Positions 21,750 to 33,500 of a DNA stretch of 64,000 nt are shown piece by piece (position 1 is the first letter of the stretch; each line of letters starts with the position of its first letter). Under the pieces are notes generated by a model, which ran no database searches, was not told where the DNA came from, and saw only the letters and a program-made list of their open reading frames with translations. Source of the stretch: Acanthamoeba sp. SK_2022b (taxonomy: Eukaryota; Discosea; Longamoebia; Acanthamoebidae); contig JANDJZ010000027.1 in assembly GCA_027943245.1 (NCBI GenBank), forward strand, positions 1 through 64,000, read 5' to 3'. Both the position numbers and the translations under genes were made by a program.

Positions 21750-24700
21750 TCAGATGCCCTTGATGGTGTGCGCGATCTCCTTGCGGGCGTACTTGCGGGA
21801 GGGGAGATAGGATCCAAGGATGGACACGACGAAGGAGCAGCAGAGGAGGAAGAAGAACAAGAACGTGGGGAAGTAAATCTCCACGTCCGTCTGGTTGAAC
21901 AGGGCGTACTGCAGGGCCAGCGTGTACGCCACCGTTATACCTGCCAACACCATCAGCCGCATGAATCACCCCAGTCGCCCAGCACTGAAGGTCGTGTACG
22001 GTGGCGTACCGATGATGGTTGCCATGATGACCGACGTGAGGATGATAGCGAGGGCTTCGAACATGTACACGCTCATCACCTGCCAGATCTGTTAAAGTAG
22101 AGTGAGATGACGCCACCGATGAGTGGGTGTTTTTATTTCAAATGAAGGAGGGTGGCGTACGTTGAGACCGATGGCGCGAAGTACTCCAAACTCCCACGAG
22201 TTCTCGCTCACGTTGCTGGTGAACGAGATCCAGAGGACGAAGAAGCACAGCAGCATTGCGATGGCCGTCACTGATAACAACGCAACGACATCAGCACGCG
22301 ATGGCTGACCAAGTGTCAGTGGACAGTCAATCAACGTACCGACGTAGAAGAAGAGCATCAGCAGCTGCGTGGCGAGCACCGTGGCGCCCACGAGCTCCGC
22401 CGTGTCGGAGACGAGCACCCGGTTGTGCTTGATGAAGTTCTTGAGGCCGTTGATGACGAACTCCCTCTGGTCGCGCGTGACGCCGTTCTTCAGCTTCACC
22501 AGCAGCTTGGCCTTATGCGGCCTCGCCGGAGGCGGCTGGAGCTGCACAACGACGCATCAGGTTAAGTCTGCGTGAGAACGCAGCCGAAACAGGGACGCGC
22601 GCGTATTGTGCGGGTTGACAATGAGTGTGTACCCAGTCGCTGGGCACATTCAGTGCGGGGTTGGCCTTAACGGCGGCCACGCGCGCTTTGTAGACCTGCA
22701 ACGATTGCGCCAACATCTCTCAGCACCTGACGATACGCAGAAAGGAGGCGAGACCGGCCGGAGGCGCACCTGGTTGACGAGCTTGTTGTAGGAGTCCATG
22801 GAGACGATGATGGGCAGCTTGGCCTTGGCCAACACCTTGAGCCAGGTGAAGTAGAGCGCAGGAAACTTGGAAGCAAAGGCCTGCATGCACACGTATGATG
22901 ACGAGTGACGAGTGACGAGTGAGATCGACGACGGCCGAGCACTCAAAACGGTCTCACGGGAGAGAGAAGGGAGCAGGTATACCCTGGGCTTGGCGAGGTA
23001 CTGGAGCCGCGTCCTGGGGCCGTCGGGCCCGATGCGAAATTGCAGGTTGAGCTGCATCGGCTGGTCGATGTAAATCTGAAGGCCTTCCTGCTCGGCACCG
23101 GGCAAAACGAGCCGATCAGCTGCGCTTTGCGCGTGTGCGTGTGAGTGTGCGTACATGCGCCGTTTCGACGATGGTGTCGATGTAATCGGTGTAGGTTTCG
23201 GTCAGGTTCTTGTCAATAGAGTAGGGGAACGCCGACGGAGGCGCCTGTGTACGCGCATGTGATGGCGAACGCGCGAACGGCGTTGGTCACTCGTGAGCGA
23301 CAACGACACAAACGGCTGAGAAAGGCGACAGACGTACATCGGGGAAGTAGGATGGGTGACGCTGGGCGTACTGGGTGACGTTGATGAGCTTGCCGGAGCC
23401 GACCACAGGCGGGATCACGAAGCCCTTGTCCCACGCCGTCACAGCTAACCGACGACACACAGGGAAAGCGATGAGCGTTGGCGTGGGGGTGGCGGGGCAG
23501 GGCGCGGGGCACGTGGAAACCTTTGCCGGCATCGGTGAAGAGCGAGCGCACGACGTCGAGCTTGTCGTGCGGCGTGGTGGCATACGAAAAGTGCTTGTCG
23601 TACGCCGACAGCATCAGGTACTGGTCGTAGGTCGACGAAAGCATGTTCTCCTCCACTCCATGTACGGCCTGCGCACGCGAGACAACACATGTCAACGAAG
23701 CACGTATCCTATGAGAGTGGCAGCTCAATGCAATTGGCGGCCAATCAGGGCGATGTTTGTGGGAATGCCCTTACCACCGAGCCGTCGGGCGTGCCTGCCA
23801 TGTTGGATATTCGGGTGCCTGTTATCCCTGGTAGCTCCGTGATCTTGAACGCAAAGACTGTACGGCACATGCAGAAAAATGGTAGAGGTTGAGCACACAA
23901 GACCACGACGGCAACACGAGCGCGCAAGCAAGAGAGGGAGAGAGATGAAGGCTATGATACATGTGTAGTCGACAATGCCGCTGTCAGGGTCTTTCCTGTG
24001 GGCGTCGAGGAAGCTGCGCATGGATTCCTACCGAAAGAAGGGGATAGCCCACCCGGCGGTGAGTGAACCGCGGGGGAAGGCTACTGGGAGCGGGAGCGGG
24101 AGCACCTCGTCGAGGGGTTGCTTCCAGTCAAAGGCCTGAATGAAGATGTCGCTGCCGCTGAGCAGGCGGATGTTGTCGCCCACAGACGCCGTCTGAATTT
24201 GGAAGATGGCTGCCGCGAAGATTCTGTCGTTGGCGCACACGAACACGAGGGCGGCCCATTCTCAGCATCGAGGGTGAATTGGCCAGATCGTGCAGCGAGG
24301 GAGAAGGATCTCACGTACACAAAGGCCACGGCGGTGGTGAACATCAACGCCGTCTTCCTGTTCCTGTCCTTGTGCGCGGAGAGCGCCTTACGGACCACCA
24401 CCTTGAGCCTGTCCGCAAATAAAATACAGAAGAATTTGCCAGAATATTATTATAACAATAATAAATAGATAAATTGACACGACACGAGCATGGTTAAAGA
24501 ACGGAAAGCGGTACCGGCTTGCGCCGCGCCACATGAGAGCGTGGAGCATGAGCTTCTCGATCTTGCCCTGGAGGATGGAGGCGACAGTGGCAAGACCCAT
24601 GACCATGCCCAGCAGCGTGGCGTTGATGAGGCCGAGGAAAATGCCCCAGTACTGGTAGCGGAAGGCAAAGGGCACGACGTAGAGCAGCATGAACCCGAAC

Positions 24701-27700
24701 ACGATCATCATGACCGACCACACGGTCTGCAGAGCAACACACAAAAACGCACGTGTCACCAAGGTGGCTACGCGTGGCAATACGGCCACGGGCAGGGGAG
24801 AAGACGCACCTGTTCTACCGAGACGCCCATTTCCTCCAGGCGTACGATCTTGACCACCGTCTCGCTGAATTTCTGGTGGTAGACGTCCAGCGCATCCCTG
24901 AGCGTTCGCGAAAGCGCCCTCTGTGTGCAGACAGAGTGTCAGCCGCCGCGCTGCGCTGGTGGATTCAGTGAAGACAGTTGACTGGGAAACGCGCACGCGG
25001 ATAGGAATGATGTTGGCGACGATCGGCATGAACAAGCCCAGAGACACGCCGACCAGCACCGGCGTGGACCCCATCAGCACATTCACCCTGCGATATGTCA
25101 AACAGAGAGACAAAGACGCGATCAGTGAAAGAGTCCTTCTCCCGGACCGGCGACACCACACAAGGGGGCGCGCACGCAGTCGACGTGTAGTCGGCGATGA
25201 AGTAGGCCACGACGATGTTGATGAGGAACGCCAGAAACAAACCGATGGCGATGCCCGGACCGGAGAAGAACAGGGCCTTGATGGCGCACGAGCCAGTTAG
25301 CCACAACTCACGCTATCGACCGGTTTGGGGCACAACGACATCGGAGGGAGGAGAGTGCCCACCTGAATGGTGAGGAGCTGGATGAGCGACTTGTGACGGA
25401 GGCCCAGGGCGCGCAGCATGCCGTATTCGTAGGTCTTCTCCTCGGTGTTGGACAGCAGGAGCGAATAGATCACCAGCATGGAGTGCAGCAGCAGAATGAC
25501 CACCAGCCCGATCAGAATCTGTCACGCCGCCCGTTTAGTAAGCTGGCCGCGAGGCATGCGTGATAGAGGGAGGGGAGAAGTGGCAGCGAATACTTGGCTC
25601 AGGAAGGACTGGGGGATGTCGGTTCCGCGCATGAAGGTGTAGACAGGCAGGGTGAAGGTGCCCTTGAAGTCGAGGCCCAGGCCCAGCGACACCTGGTTGG
25701 TCCAGTCGATCATGTCCAAGTCGCGGCTTTCCTTCTCCTGAGACGAGCGAGCCACACGGCGGAGCGCGAACGAGAACAAACCTTCAGTACACGACTACAC
25801 ACGGAGGCGGGGGGCGCAAGGCCAGAGCGAGCGGGTGTAGCACCTTGGTGTAGGTCTCGAGACGGTCCTGCTTCTGAACGACAACCATTGGAGCAAAGAA
25901 CTGCACCGGAGCTCTCACAAGTCAGTCACTGCACGTCGGTCGTGGACCGGAAGCCAGAAAGTGGCGCAGGTGGGCGTACCCCCATGGGGAAGTGGATGAG
26001 CAGCGAATCGACGTTGAAGTTCTCGGAGCCGGGCGGAAGCGTGTAGCCCGGGATGTTGCTCATCAGCGAACGGATCAGCCTCGCGTTATCGCGGATGGGC
26101 CACGGCAGCCACTCCTGTGATGCGCCAGGTCTATCAGTCCCCAGCTACACTCTGCCCGGGGTGTGCCCGGGAAGTTACGGGGGGGGGATTGAGGCGTGCC
26201 TTGAAGAGCAGGAAGGGAATGTATTTGGCCTCCATGACGACCACGGTGCCCAGAGCGGAGGGCCACTTGCCCGCCGAGTCCTCCACCTCGCCAGCAACTG
26301 GAATGGCAATGCGAGGTGAGCATCACTACATCGATAGAATCGGTTGTGTGGTGAGAGGCTTGAGGGACGAGCGCACCTTCAAGGTCCGAGGAGAAGCGGA
26401 AGAGGTCGGTGTAGGAGACGTTGCCGGTGTACTGACCGGAGCTGATCCGTGCGAGCTGGTCGATCAGCGCGTCGATGACGGTATCGGTGAGCACATCATC
26501 CAGGCGGACGCGCACAACGCCGGTGTGGTTGGGCGTCTGGCCAACACCGACAGAGATTCATGTGGCATCAGAAGGCTGCAACGCCAGCCGATGGAGGGAG
26601 ATGAGCAATACCTGGTTGATGATGGCCTGAACGAGCATTTGCAGGACCAGCGGGGGAATGGTAAAGTTCAGTTGTTGCTCTGAACGAGTCGGGAGAGAAA
26701 GAGCGATGTGAGTAGCACACCTCTGGGAGAGCAACACCTCTCGCTCTCTCTCTCTCTCTCTATCACACAACACAAAGAGCAAGTGGTGGCAGTTATAAGC
26801 ACCGAGCTGATGCGCAAGGCCGGGGATATCGTGAGCATCGAACACGACCGTCACATTCTCAGCAAGCCGGCGGATGCCCATGGCAAGGAACTTCTTGAAC
26901 GACGAATCCAGCTGTTGTGTGGAGAAGCCGCCCAGGTCCTGCGTGCAGTTGATGACGCGATGAAGCAGTGCATGAGTAGGAAACCGCAGCGGCTCCAAAA
27001 ACACAGCGCTTCAGTTTACCGTGGCCAGGTCGGCAATGTCGATGGTGAGCGTGATATAGTCGTTTTTGGTGGCGCCGATGTTTCGGAGAAGGGGGCCGCT
27101 GATGACAGCCTGCCTCTCGCCGAGCGCGGGGAAGGGCCAGCTTCGACCCAGCCCGATTTCCTGAGTGGCGCGGTCCAGGTGTCAGTCCTCCCATTCGTGA
27201 ACGCGTGGACGGCGGATAAACACGCCACTAACGGGAGTGTTCGGACTACCTTCTCCTTGTCAGAGTCGATGACGAGGACGATGGCGGTGGAGTTGCGAGA
27301 GCTGTCGAATCGGTTCCCTACACGGCCCAGCATCGTCCACCGTGGAGCTGCGCCTGATACGCCAAGAGTGTGGGCCAGTTTGTGTTGGACATCCGTCGCG
27401 TTCAATAAGAAGCTGATAGAATGGAGATAAAACTCGTAATCAGCGACATCACACAATTGCCATTGTAGAGAAGCGGACGACCTAACCTTCCCAGCGAATC
27501 GATTGGCGACTGTCCAGCAGCAGCGTTTCCCGACCGGTTATTCCTGTGCGACACGAAAAATTAGATCATGTCGACGAGCGGTGAGGATGAGGTCGTTCAC
27601 GGTACCTGTCGTAAGACCGCGGTTCAACCGAAATGGGCGTGCCATCGGGAGTGATAAGCTGCAATGCGAGGAACGCGGTCGGGGTCAACAAAATGGTTCG

Positions 27701-28601
27701 ATCGATCGTGGAATTTGCATTGGGGTGAATATAGAGGTACCAGATCGTATTCGCCGACGGTGTTCTCGGCCAGCTTCACGAACACTAGCGGTGACTTGGC
27801 GACGATTGCCGTGAGCGCACTAAGGGCCGGAAGAGAACAAGATGATAAGAAACGATGGAATGGGCAAGGAGGTGTACGGATTCTGCAGTGCATGTCAAGT
27901 GGGCGCGTACACGATGGCGGCGACAGCAATGATGATGGTCACCACGGCGATGCAAAAGTTCTTTTTGTTCTTGAACGAATCTACGCTTACGTAGCGCAGC
28001 GATACCCAGAAATCCATCGCCCAGAACAGCAAGCCTTGCACGATGCTACGCCACTGTGGTTATGTGTCAGTACATGTCCCGTGCAAGCAAAACATAGCTG
28101 CTTGCATGCGGACGTACCAAGTCCGTGAAGGAGAACCGCTTGGCGTCTTCCCACAACAACTTGTAGAGTGGCACGTCATCTTCTGCTTGCCTATGGGTGT
28201 CTCGGATTGAGAACGCCACCGTCACGTGTCCTTGTTCTTTCTTCCTCTCGCGGGGCAATGTGCCCCTGTTCCCATCTTGGTCTGACGTAAGCGTTACAAC
28301 ACGAGTTATAATATTGCATAATTATCTTCATCTATGGTATTTAATTTTTTTTTTAATTAATAAAAATAAAAATTTATGTAATCGATTGATTGCACAACGT
28401 ACGTTGGTCGGACAGTAGAGCCACGGTGGGGTCGTCGGGTATGCTCTCGGAACTGGGCACGCGCGATTGGAACGGCTCTGCGCTGCCAGCAGGATTGCTG
28501 CTAGCTTCATCTTCCTCTGACTCGCTTCCCGCCAGAGGATCCTGGTAGAGTTTTGTTGTTGAGACTGTAGCTGCTTGTGGCAATTCATCACTGGCAGGCA
28601 T
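21750..28601 (-). CDS. Large FtsX/ABC3-type permease-like membrane protein
   Basis: One long minus-strand gene with some 30 short exons, probably well over 1,200 aa. It starts at ATG 28601 with a soluble Ser/Glu-rich head and ends at 21750. After an early membrane segment (CIAVVTIIIAVAAI) comes a long extracytosolic-looking region with many N-glycosylation-type sequons (NVSYTD, NFTIPP, NATD). The first FtsX module has VILLLHSMLVIYSLLL, TYEYGMLRALGL and GIAIGLFLAFLINIVV. A second soluble region follows, then a second FtsX module: LCFFVLWISFTSN, WEFGVLRAIGLN, EALAIILTSVIMATII and the tail PSRKYARKEIAHTIKGI. The exREyGvLRAiG loop is the FtsX/MacB signature. In bacteria such permeases pair with a separate ABC ATPase. 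No ATPase domain is present here. Substrate unknown. Internal exon borders were not all fixed. Confidence 0.75.
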
Positions 28602-28868
28602 ACGACCTCAGAAATCTGCTTTCCCTTTTCCTCCATCTTGGCCAGGCACAACGTGGCAAAAATGTGACACGGCCAATCAAAAGATGCACAGGCTTGCGAT
28701 CAAGCGTGCCTTGCGCGGCTGGTAGTGTGCTCTGGCGGCGGTGACGAAGAGGACGCAAGCAGCGCGCGAATTCGCCTATAGGCGCATGTCCAGGAGTTCC
28801 CGGGCCGTTTCTCTTTGGGTGTGCAAAAAGCCCGACATTCTAGGCCTTGAACACCAGACAAAAGAAAG

Positions 28869-28941
28869 CTCCCCGGGCAGGGTTCGAACCTGCGACCTCA
28901 CGGTTAACAGCCGTGCGCTCTACCAACTAAGCTACCGAGGA
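28869..28941 (-). tRNA. tRNA-Asn (GTT anticodon)
   Basis: Minus-strand cloverleaf of 73 nt: acceptor TCCTCGG paired with CCGGGGA (one G-T), D arm TAGCTTAGTTGGTAGAGC, anticodon stem CACGG/CCGTG around CTGTTAA (anticodon GTT), T arm GCAGG-TTCGAAC-CCTGC, discriminator G. No intron. A TTCTTTT stretch just downstream can stop RNA polymerase III. An open reading frame on the plus strand crosses it by chance. Confidence 0.95.
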
Positions 28942-29040
28942 TGCCTTAATTTTGAATCACTCTACTTTACGAGTGTAGGGGAGATTTTTGGCTATTTGTC
29001 TTTTGTGATTGCCGCCTTCTTTTGGTGTTGTTTTGTCTCG

Positions 29041-29598
29041 ATGCGCCGCGTGTATGCCGCGTCTGTGCCTCGCCATGCGCAACAAGCTGCGCACGTTCCA
29101 CAAGGCACTTTGTCTCGTCGCTTGTCATGGCCTGAAGTGGTTGATATTGTAAGGACGAGAAGCTTCGATCGGTTCGGCCGCCTCCCTGCAGACCAGTCAC
29201 TCTATCACCGAAGAATGAAAGAGATGAGAGACGAGTTCGCAAGTGTTGGTGACTACGTGCTGCATCACAAATTCAAATATCCCTTCCAGCAGCGGGCGAA
29301 CCTGCACCAAGGCAGAAAGTTTGTGATTCCGCCTGCGGTCGACATTCAGAACGACCGCTACGAGTGGGTGCTGAACGATTTCCCCTATGCTCTCGAGGAA
29401 GGAATCGCTCATTACCTGCTGTGGTCTCTCCGACCATGCCCTGAGCCTAAAATCGAGAATCTAATCCAGCAGCATCTTAATTCGCGAGTCATCGACTTCG
29501 TCTACTTCACCAATCCGCTTATCTTAAGAAGCGTGCCCAACGTGAGCCACGTCCACATCATGACCCATCCTCGTTCTCCGTCCCATCTCGAAGTTTAG
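29041..29598 (+). CDS. DUF3605 family protein
   Basis: Intronless, 185 aa, from the ATG at 29041. An upstream in-frame extension would run through the tRNA-Asn gene and is rejected. The family pattern is clear: LSWPEVVDIVRTRSFDRFGR, a central DYVLHHKFKYPF, then NDFPYALEEGIAHYLLW. It closes with FVYFTNPLILRSVPNVSHVHIM. In DUF3605 proteins (best known in fungi) the NDFPY...EGI.H...W and NP...RS.P...H motifs are the most conserved parts. The molecular function is not established. There is no signal peptide or membrane segment. Confidence 0.85.
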   Translation: MRRVYAASVPRHAQQAAHVPQGTLSRRLSWPEVVDIVRTRSFDRFGRLPADQSLYHRRMKEMRDEFASVGDYVLHHKFKYPFQQRANLHQGRKFVIPPAVDIQNDRYEWVLNDFPYALEEGIAHYLLWSLRPCPEPKIENLIQQHLNSRVIDFVYFTNPLILRSVPNVSHVHIMTHPRSPSHLEV

Positions 29599-29909
29599 TT
29601 GGCCCTTCACGCCATAAATGGGCTGACATAACGACTTGGCATTCCCCTGCTTTTTCGTCGCGGCGCGTGTGTTCAGCAGAGAAAATTCAACAGCTTGCCG
29701 CTCAACTCGCACGGACGGGGTGATCTGGGGTGGCTGGCGATGGCGCTACAGCAATAAAGCGTGTGGCTCTTACCCTCGCCCTACCAACGCAAAAGCTCTA
29801 ACAACCCACCCCTGTCGCCTAACCAGTTTTATCGCCAGGCACTCTTCCTTTCCAGTTCCGGTTATGGGGTGCAGGCTCTTGAGTCTTATTTCTCGTACCT
29901 GTGTGACAG
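29599..29909. other. Short intergenic region
   Basis: A 311-bp gap between two plus-strand genes. It should hold the 3' UTR of the DUF3605 gene and the promoter of the small gene at 29910. I see no identifiable element. Confidence 0.4.
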
Positions 29910-30321
29910 ATGTCGCAGCAGACCCAGAAGCAACAGCAGGAAGAGAAGGGTGATCTCCTCCTGGAAGGCCAGGAGCAGGGCATCCAGCGAGGCAAGAAGG
30001 AGCACGTCAGCCTCCACACGCACTTTGAGAATGACGACGCACTCATTGAAGATACCGAGCGCATGAGCAAGAAGCTCGCCGGCCAACGCGAGGAGGTGGT
30101 GCGGGGTGATGTCAAGGAGGGTGTCGAGACACACCTGCACACCAGCACGGCTGAGCCTCGGTTCAACGTATGCTTCTCCCAAAGCATGGTGGTGTGAGTT
30201 CGCCTTACCAACCCTTCCACACCAGGTCATGTCCACCACCGCCAGCGGGGCCAAGGACCTCCCCGACACCAAGCTTGGCGGCGATGTACACCACCTGGGT
30301 GAGTCGATCACCCACCAGTGA
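29910..30321 (+). CDS. Small hydrophilic protein of unknown function
   Basis: Two-exon model: 29910-30167 and 30226-30321, intron with GTATGC donor and CACCAG acceptor, phase 0, 117 aa. The N-terminal part is Gln/Glu/Lys-rich and probably helical (MSQQTQKQQQEEKG, then DALIEDTERMSKKLAGQRE, which has heptad-like spacing). The C-terminal exon is short and polar, ending GESITHQ. I do not recognise a family. A small coiled-coil subunit is possible, but that is a guess from composition. It is tail-to-tail with the PDR transporter at 30521. Confidence 0.45.
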
Positions 30322-30520
30322 GCCGCCTGCGACAGACGCAAGGCCGCTGTCGGCAGCACCGCCGCGCAATCGTATCGGTTCTGCGGTCGACCCTCAAACA
30401 CAATAAACCCTGTGCCCCCTTCGCGTCTTCTTGGCTTCGTTTTGTGTGCTGGGTAGCGATGGCAAAGAGGAATGAGGTTTATGGACAAGACAAGCACATA
30501 CTACGAGTTGAATGGGAGCT

Positions 30521-33500
30521 CTAACGCTTCTGGTGGACCAAGAACTTGAGGAGAAGGGCGCAGGCGACGATGAGGGCGATCCACCAGCCGAGCATGACCA
30601 GCGAGTCTCGCAACAGATTGTTGGACGCCATGCCCAGACTCTCGAGGAAGGCCTCGCCCGTGGTGATGGGACAGTAGTCCTTGAAGGTGCCTGGCATCGA
30701 CGCGATGGGCACCCGCACGAGCTCGTGCACCGAGCACTTGAGCGTCATCCCCTTCTATACCACCGTAGCCCAGAGTCAGTCACCGCCGCGCGGGCCGCAA
30801 AATTGAAACAGGAAGCATAAAATGATGGAAAGGACGTACCACTTCGTTGATGAGGAGGGCTTCGATGGAGTACATGTCGAGATCGAGGTAGTGCGCCCAT
30901 ATCCACCAGCCTGGGATATTATTGCGGGTGATGAGGAAGCCGGCGAAGTTGGAGAACAGCGTGAAGACCAGTGCCGAGAGCGCGTTCGCCAGAGTGATAT
31001 TCGGCGACGCCAGGCAGATCGCGTGCACAATCGAGATCGAGAGCAAGTTGGCCAACAGGTAAATGGCGAAGAAAATCCAGAAGCGACCGGCGTCGTACTG
31101 GAGCCCTGCGATGAAGTACACCGGGATACTGTATCGCCAGCGTGAGCTCAAGTTGCACGACCCCAAACGACTACGAACGGGTAGCGGACGTACACATAGG
31201 TGACGGTGTTGAAGAGCACGAACGGAATCTCCACGAGCACGAGGCCCGCCAGATAGACCAGCGATGTGTAGGTCCGCGACGCTCGTTCACGATACATGAA
31301 CGGTCGTTCTTGGATCACCTTTGCCTTCAGCTCTGCTCTCAAACACGGCGGCGATCAGCAAAAGCGGTCAATAGAGGGCCGAAGGTGAGGTAGCGTACGG
31401 ATGCCGAGCAAGTTGGAAATGAGCAGCGAGAAATAGAGGAGACCGCCGCGCTGGAAGGCGCCTTGCTGGGTGTCGTTGAGCTGAAGGAAGTAGGTGCCGA
31501 TCACCACGCCCAGCACCAGCGGCACCGTCACCTTCTGCAAGAACTCCTCGGGACTGCGCCAGTAGGCCAGGAAGCTGCGCCGCATGGTCTGCGTGAACTG
31601 CTGGAGGTAGGTGCTCGCGTAGCGGTCCGTCAGACGCTCCTTGATCTTGCGCCATCGGCTCTTCTCCTCCTCGTCCACGTGTTCCTGTTGTTTGCGCCTT
31701 GTTAGCCGAGAACGGTTGTGTGTGGCGGCGAGATCAGAACGTACAAGAGCGGGGAAGATGCCGGCTTGGAGCTTCTTCTCGGTGTCGGCATAGAACTGCG
31801 ACTGCTTATAGACCTCAGCAAAGTGGTTTTCATCTTTCTGGCCCATCTCGACGTCCTTCTCCTTCTCCACCTGGCCTTCATCCTCGGCCGCGGGGGGTTG
31901 GTCGAGGGCGGTCTTGGGGATGCCGGCGCCTGTGACCTCCAGAATGAACTCCGCCGGATTCTGATGTGGCTTCATCGTGTGACCCATCTGGGAGAAGTAG
32001 TCGAGCAGAACCGAGTAGTCGCCCTCGTGCTTGCCGATCTCGCCGAAGTAGGTCGTGAATCCGCCCTTCTTCAGCAACAACAGATGCGTGAACATCCCAA
32101 AGATCGTCGCCGACGGCTGGTGGATCGTGCACACCACCGATGTTCCGCGGCTCGCGATGATCTTCACGGCGGTCATGACGCGCTCGGCGCCGAACGAGTC
32201 GAGACCGGAGGTGGGCTCATCGAGGAAGAGGATCGCCGGATCGGCAGCCATCTCCACCCCGATGGTCACCCGCTTGCGCTGATCGGCCGAGATGCCGTCA
32301 GCTGCGTTGACTCCGATCACCCGGTTGGCGATGCTCTCCAGCCCGAGAATCTTGAGCAAGCTTCGCGCGTACTTCTTCTTCTCTGCCACCGGAATCGCTG
32401 CTGGCAACCGACACTGTTGATCATCCTATCGTGAGTTACGCACACTCTCTCTCACACTGAGGGGGTGAGGCGCGCGGGCTTAGGAGAGAGAGCGTACAAG
32501 AGCAGAGAGCTCGATGGCCTCGTAAATGGTCTGCGTGGGCGCGTGGATGTCCTGCTGCTCGACGTAGCCGATGATGCGCGACAGGTTGGCGTCGGTCTTG
32601 CGCCCGTTGACCAGCACGTCGCCCGTGATCTTGCCGCCGGTCTTGCGTCGCGCCAGCACGTCCATCAGCGTCGACTTGCCTGCTCCCGATGATCCCTTTT
32701 GTGTACGTCGCCCCATTCACATGTTATATCATGTAAACCAAAAGAGGGCCGTGGCAAAGCTGTGTGTACCATGAGAGCGAGCATCATGCCGGGCTTGACG
32801 TATCCCGACACGTCGTGCAGCAGCTGGAGCTCCTTCTTCTTGAGACCGGTGCGCGCGAACACTGAGTAGTTGAGGTGGTGCCACGAGAGGTATGCTCCGC
32901 CCTCCACGAACTCTCCGCCCATCTTCTCCGTCCCAAAGTCGCTCGGCTGGCCCTTGACCTGAGCCTCCTCGATATCTGCGGCCACAACGCGACACACAAG
33001 TGTTGAGCTCGAATACTCAGGTGCCGACATCAGATCGTGCGGCGAGGTTCGTACCAGCAAAACTATCCATCTTCTTCATCGAGTCGTGGTCGCCATGCTG
33101 CTTGTGGTCAGGGCTGTGCCCGTGGGCGGACTTGAGGTGCTCAGCCTTGACAGCCTTGATGTTGAACTGTTTCATCTCGCGCTCCTGCTCCTCGCTCACC
33201 GCCACGCTCTTCATGCGTGCCTTCTTCGGTGGTGCGTGCCTCACGAACCGCAGGCCCGCGTATGTCACCGCCGTGAAGATCACCCACCACCCGATCACGC
33301 ACACCGCCATGATCCACTTGAGCCACTCGCGGTCGAAAATGCCATAGCTGTTCACGATGTAGTCCGTCCCGCTCGTCACCGGACACGCTCGGTTGCCTGT
33401 ATTATATATGTAGTTCCATTCCCCGCCTTTGTCAGACACTACCACCCTGAAATCAATATCAAATACGAGGTGACCTTCGAAGCCTTGTGGATAGGGCAGG

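Noticed and set aside
18258..28601. A single giant transporter gene covering the ENT and FtsX parts
   Set aside because: The ENT part has its own complete C-terminus and a plausible first exon. The FtsX part ends with a family-typical tail and stop at 21750, and a foreign-looking island separates them.
28741..29040. N-terminal extension of the DUF3605 ORF
   Set aside because: The open frame runs through the tRNA-Asn gene on the other strand. The family domain begins after the ATG at 29041.
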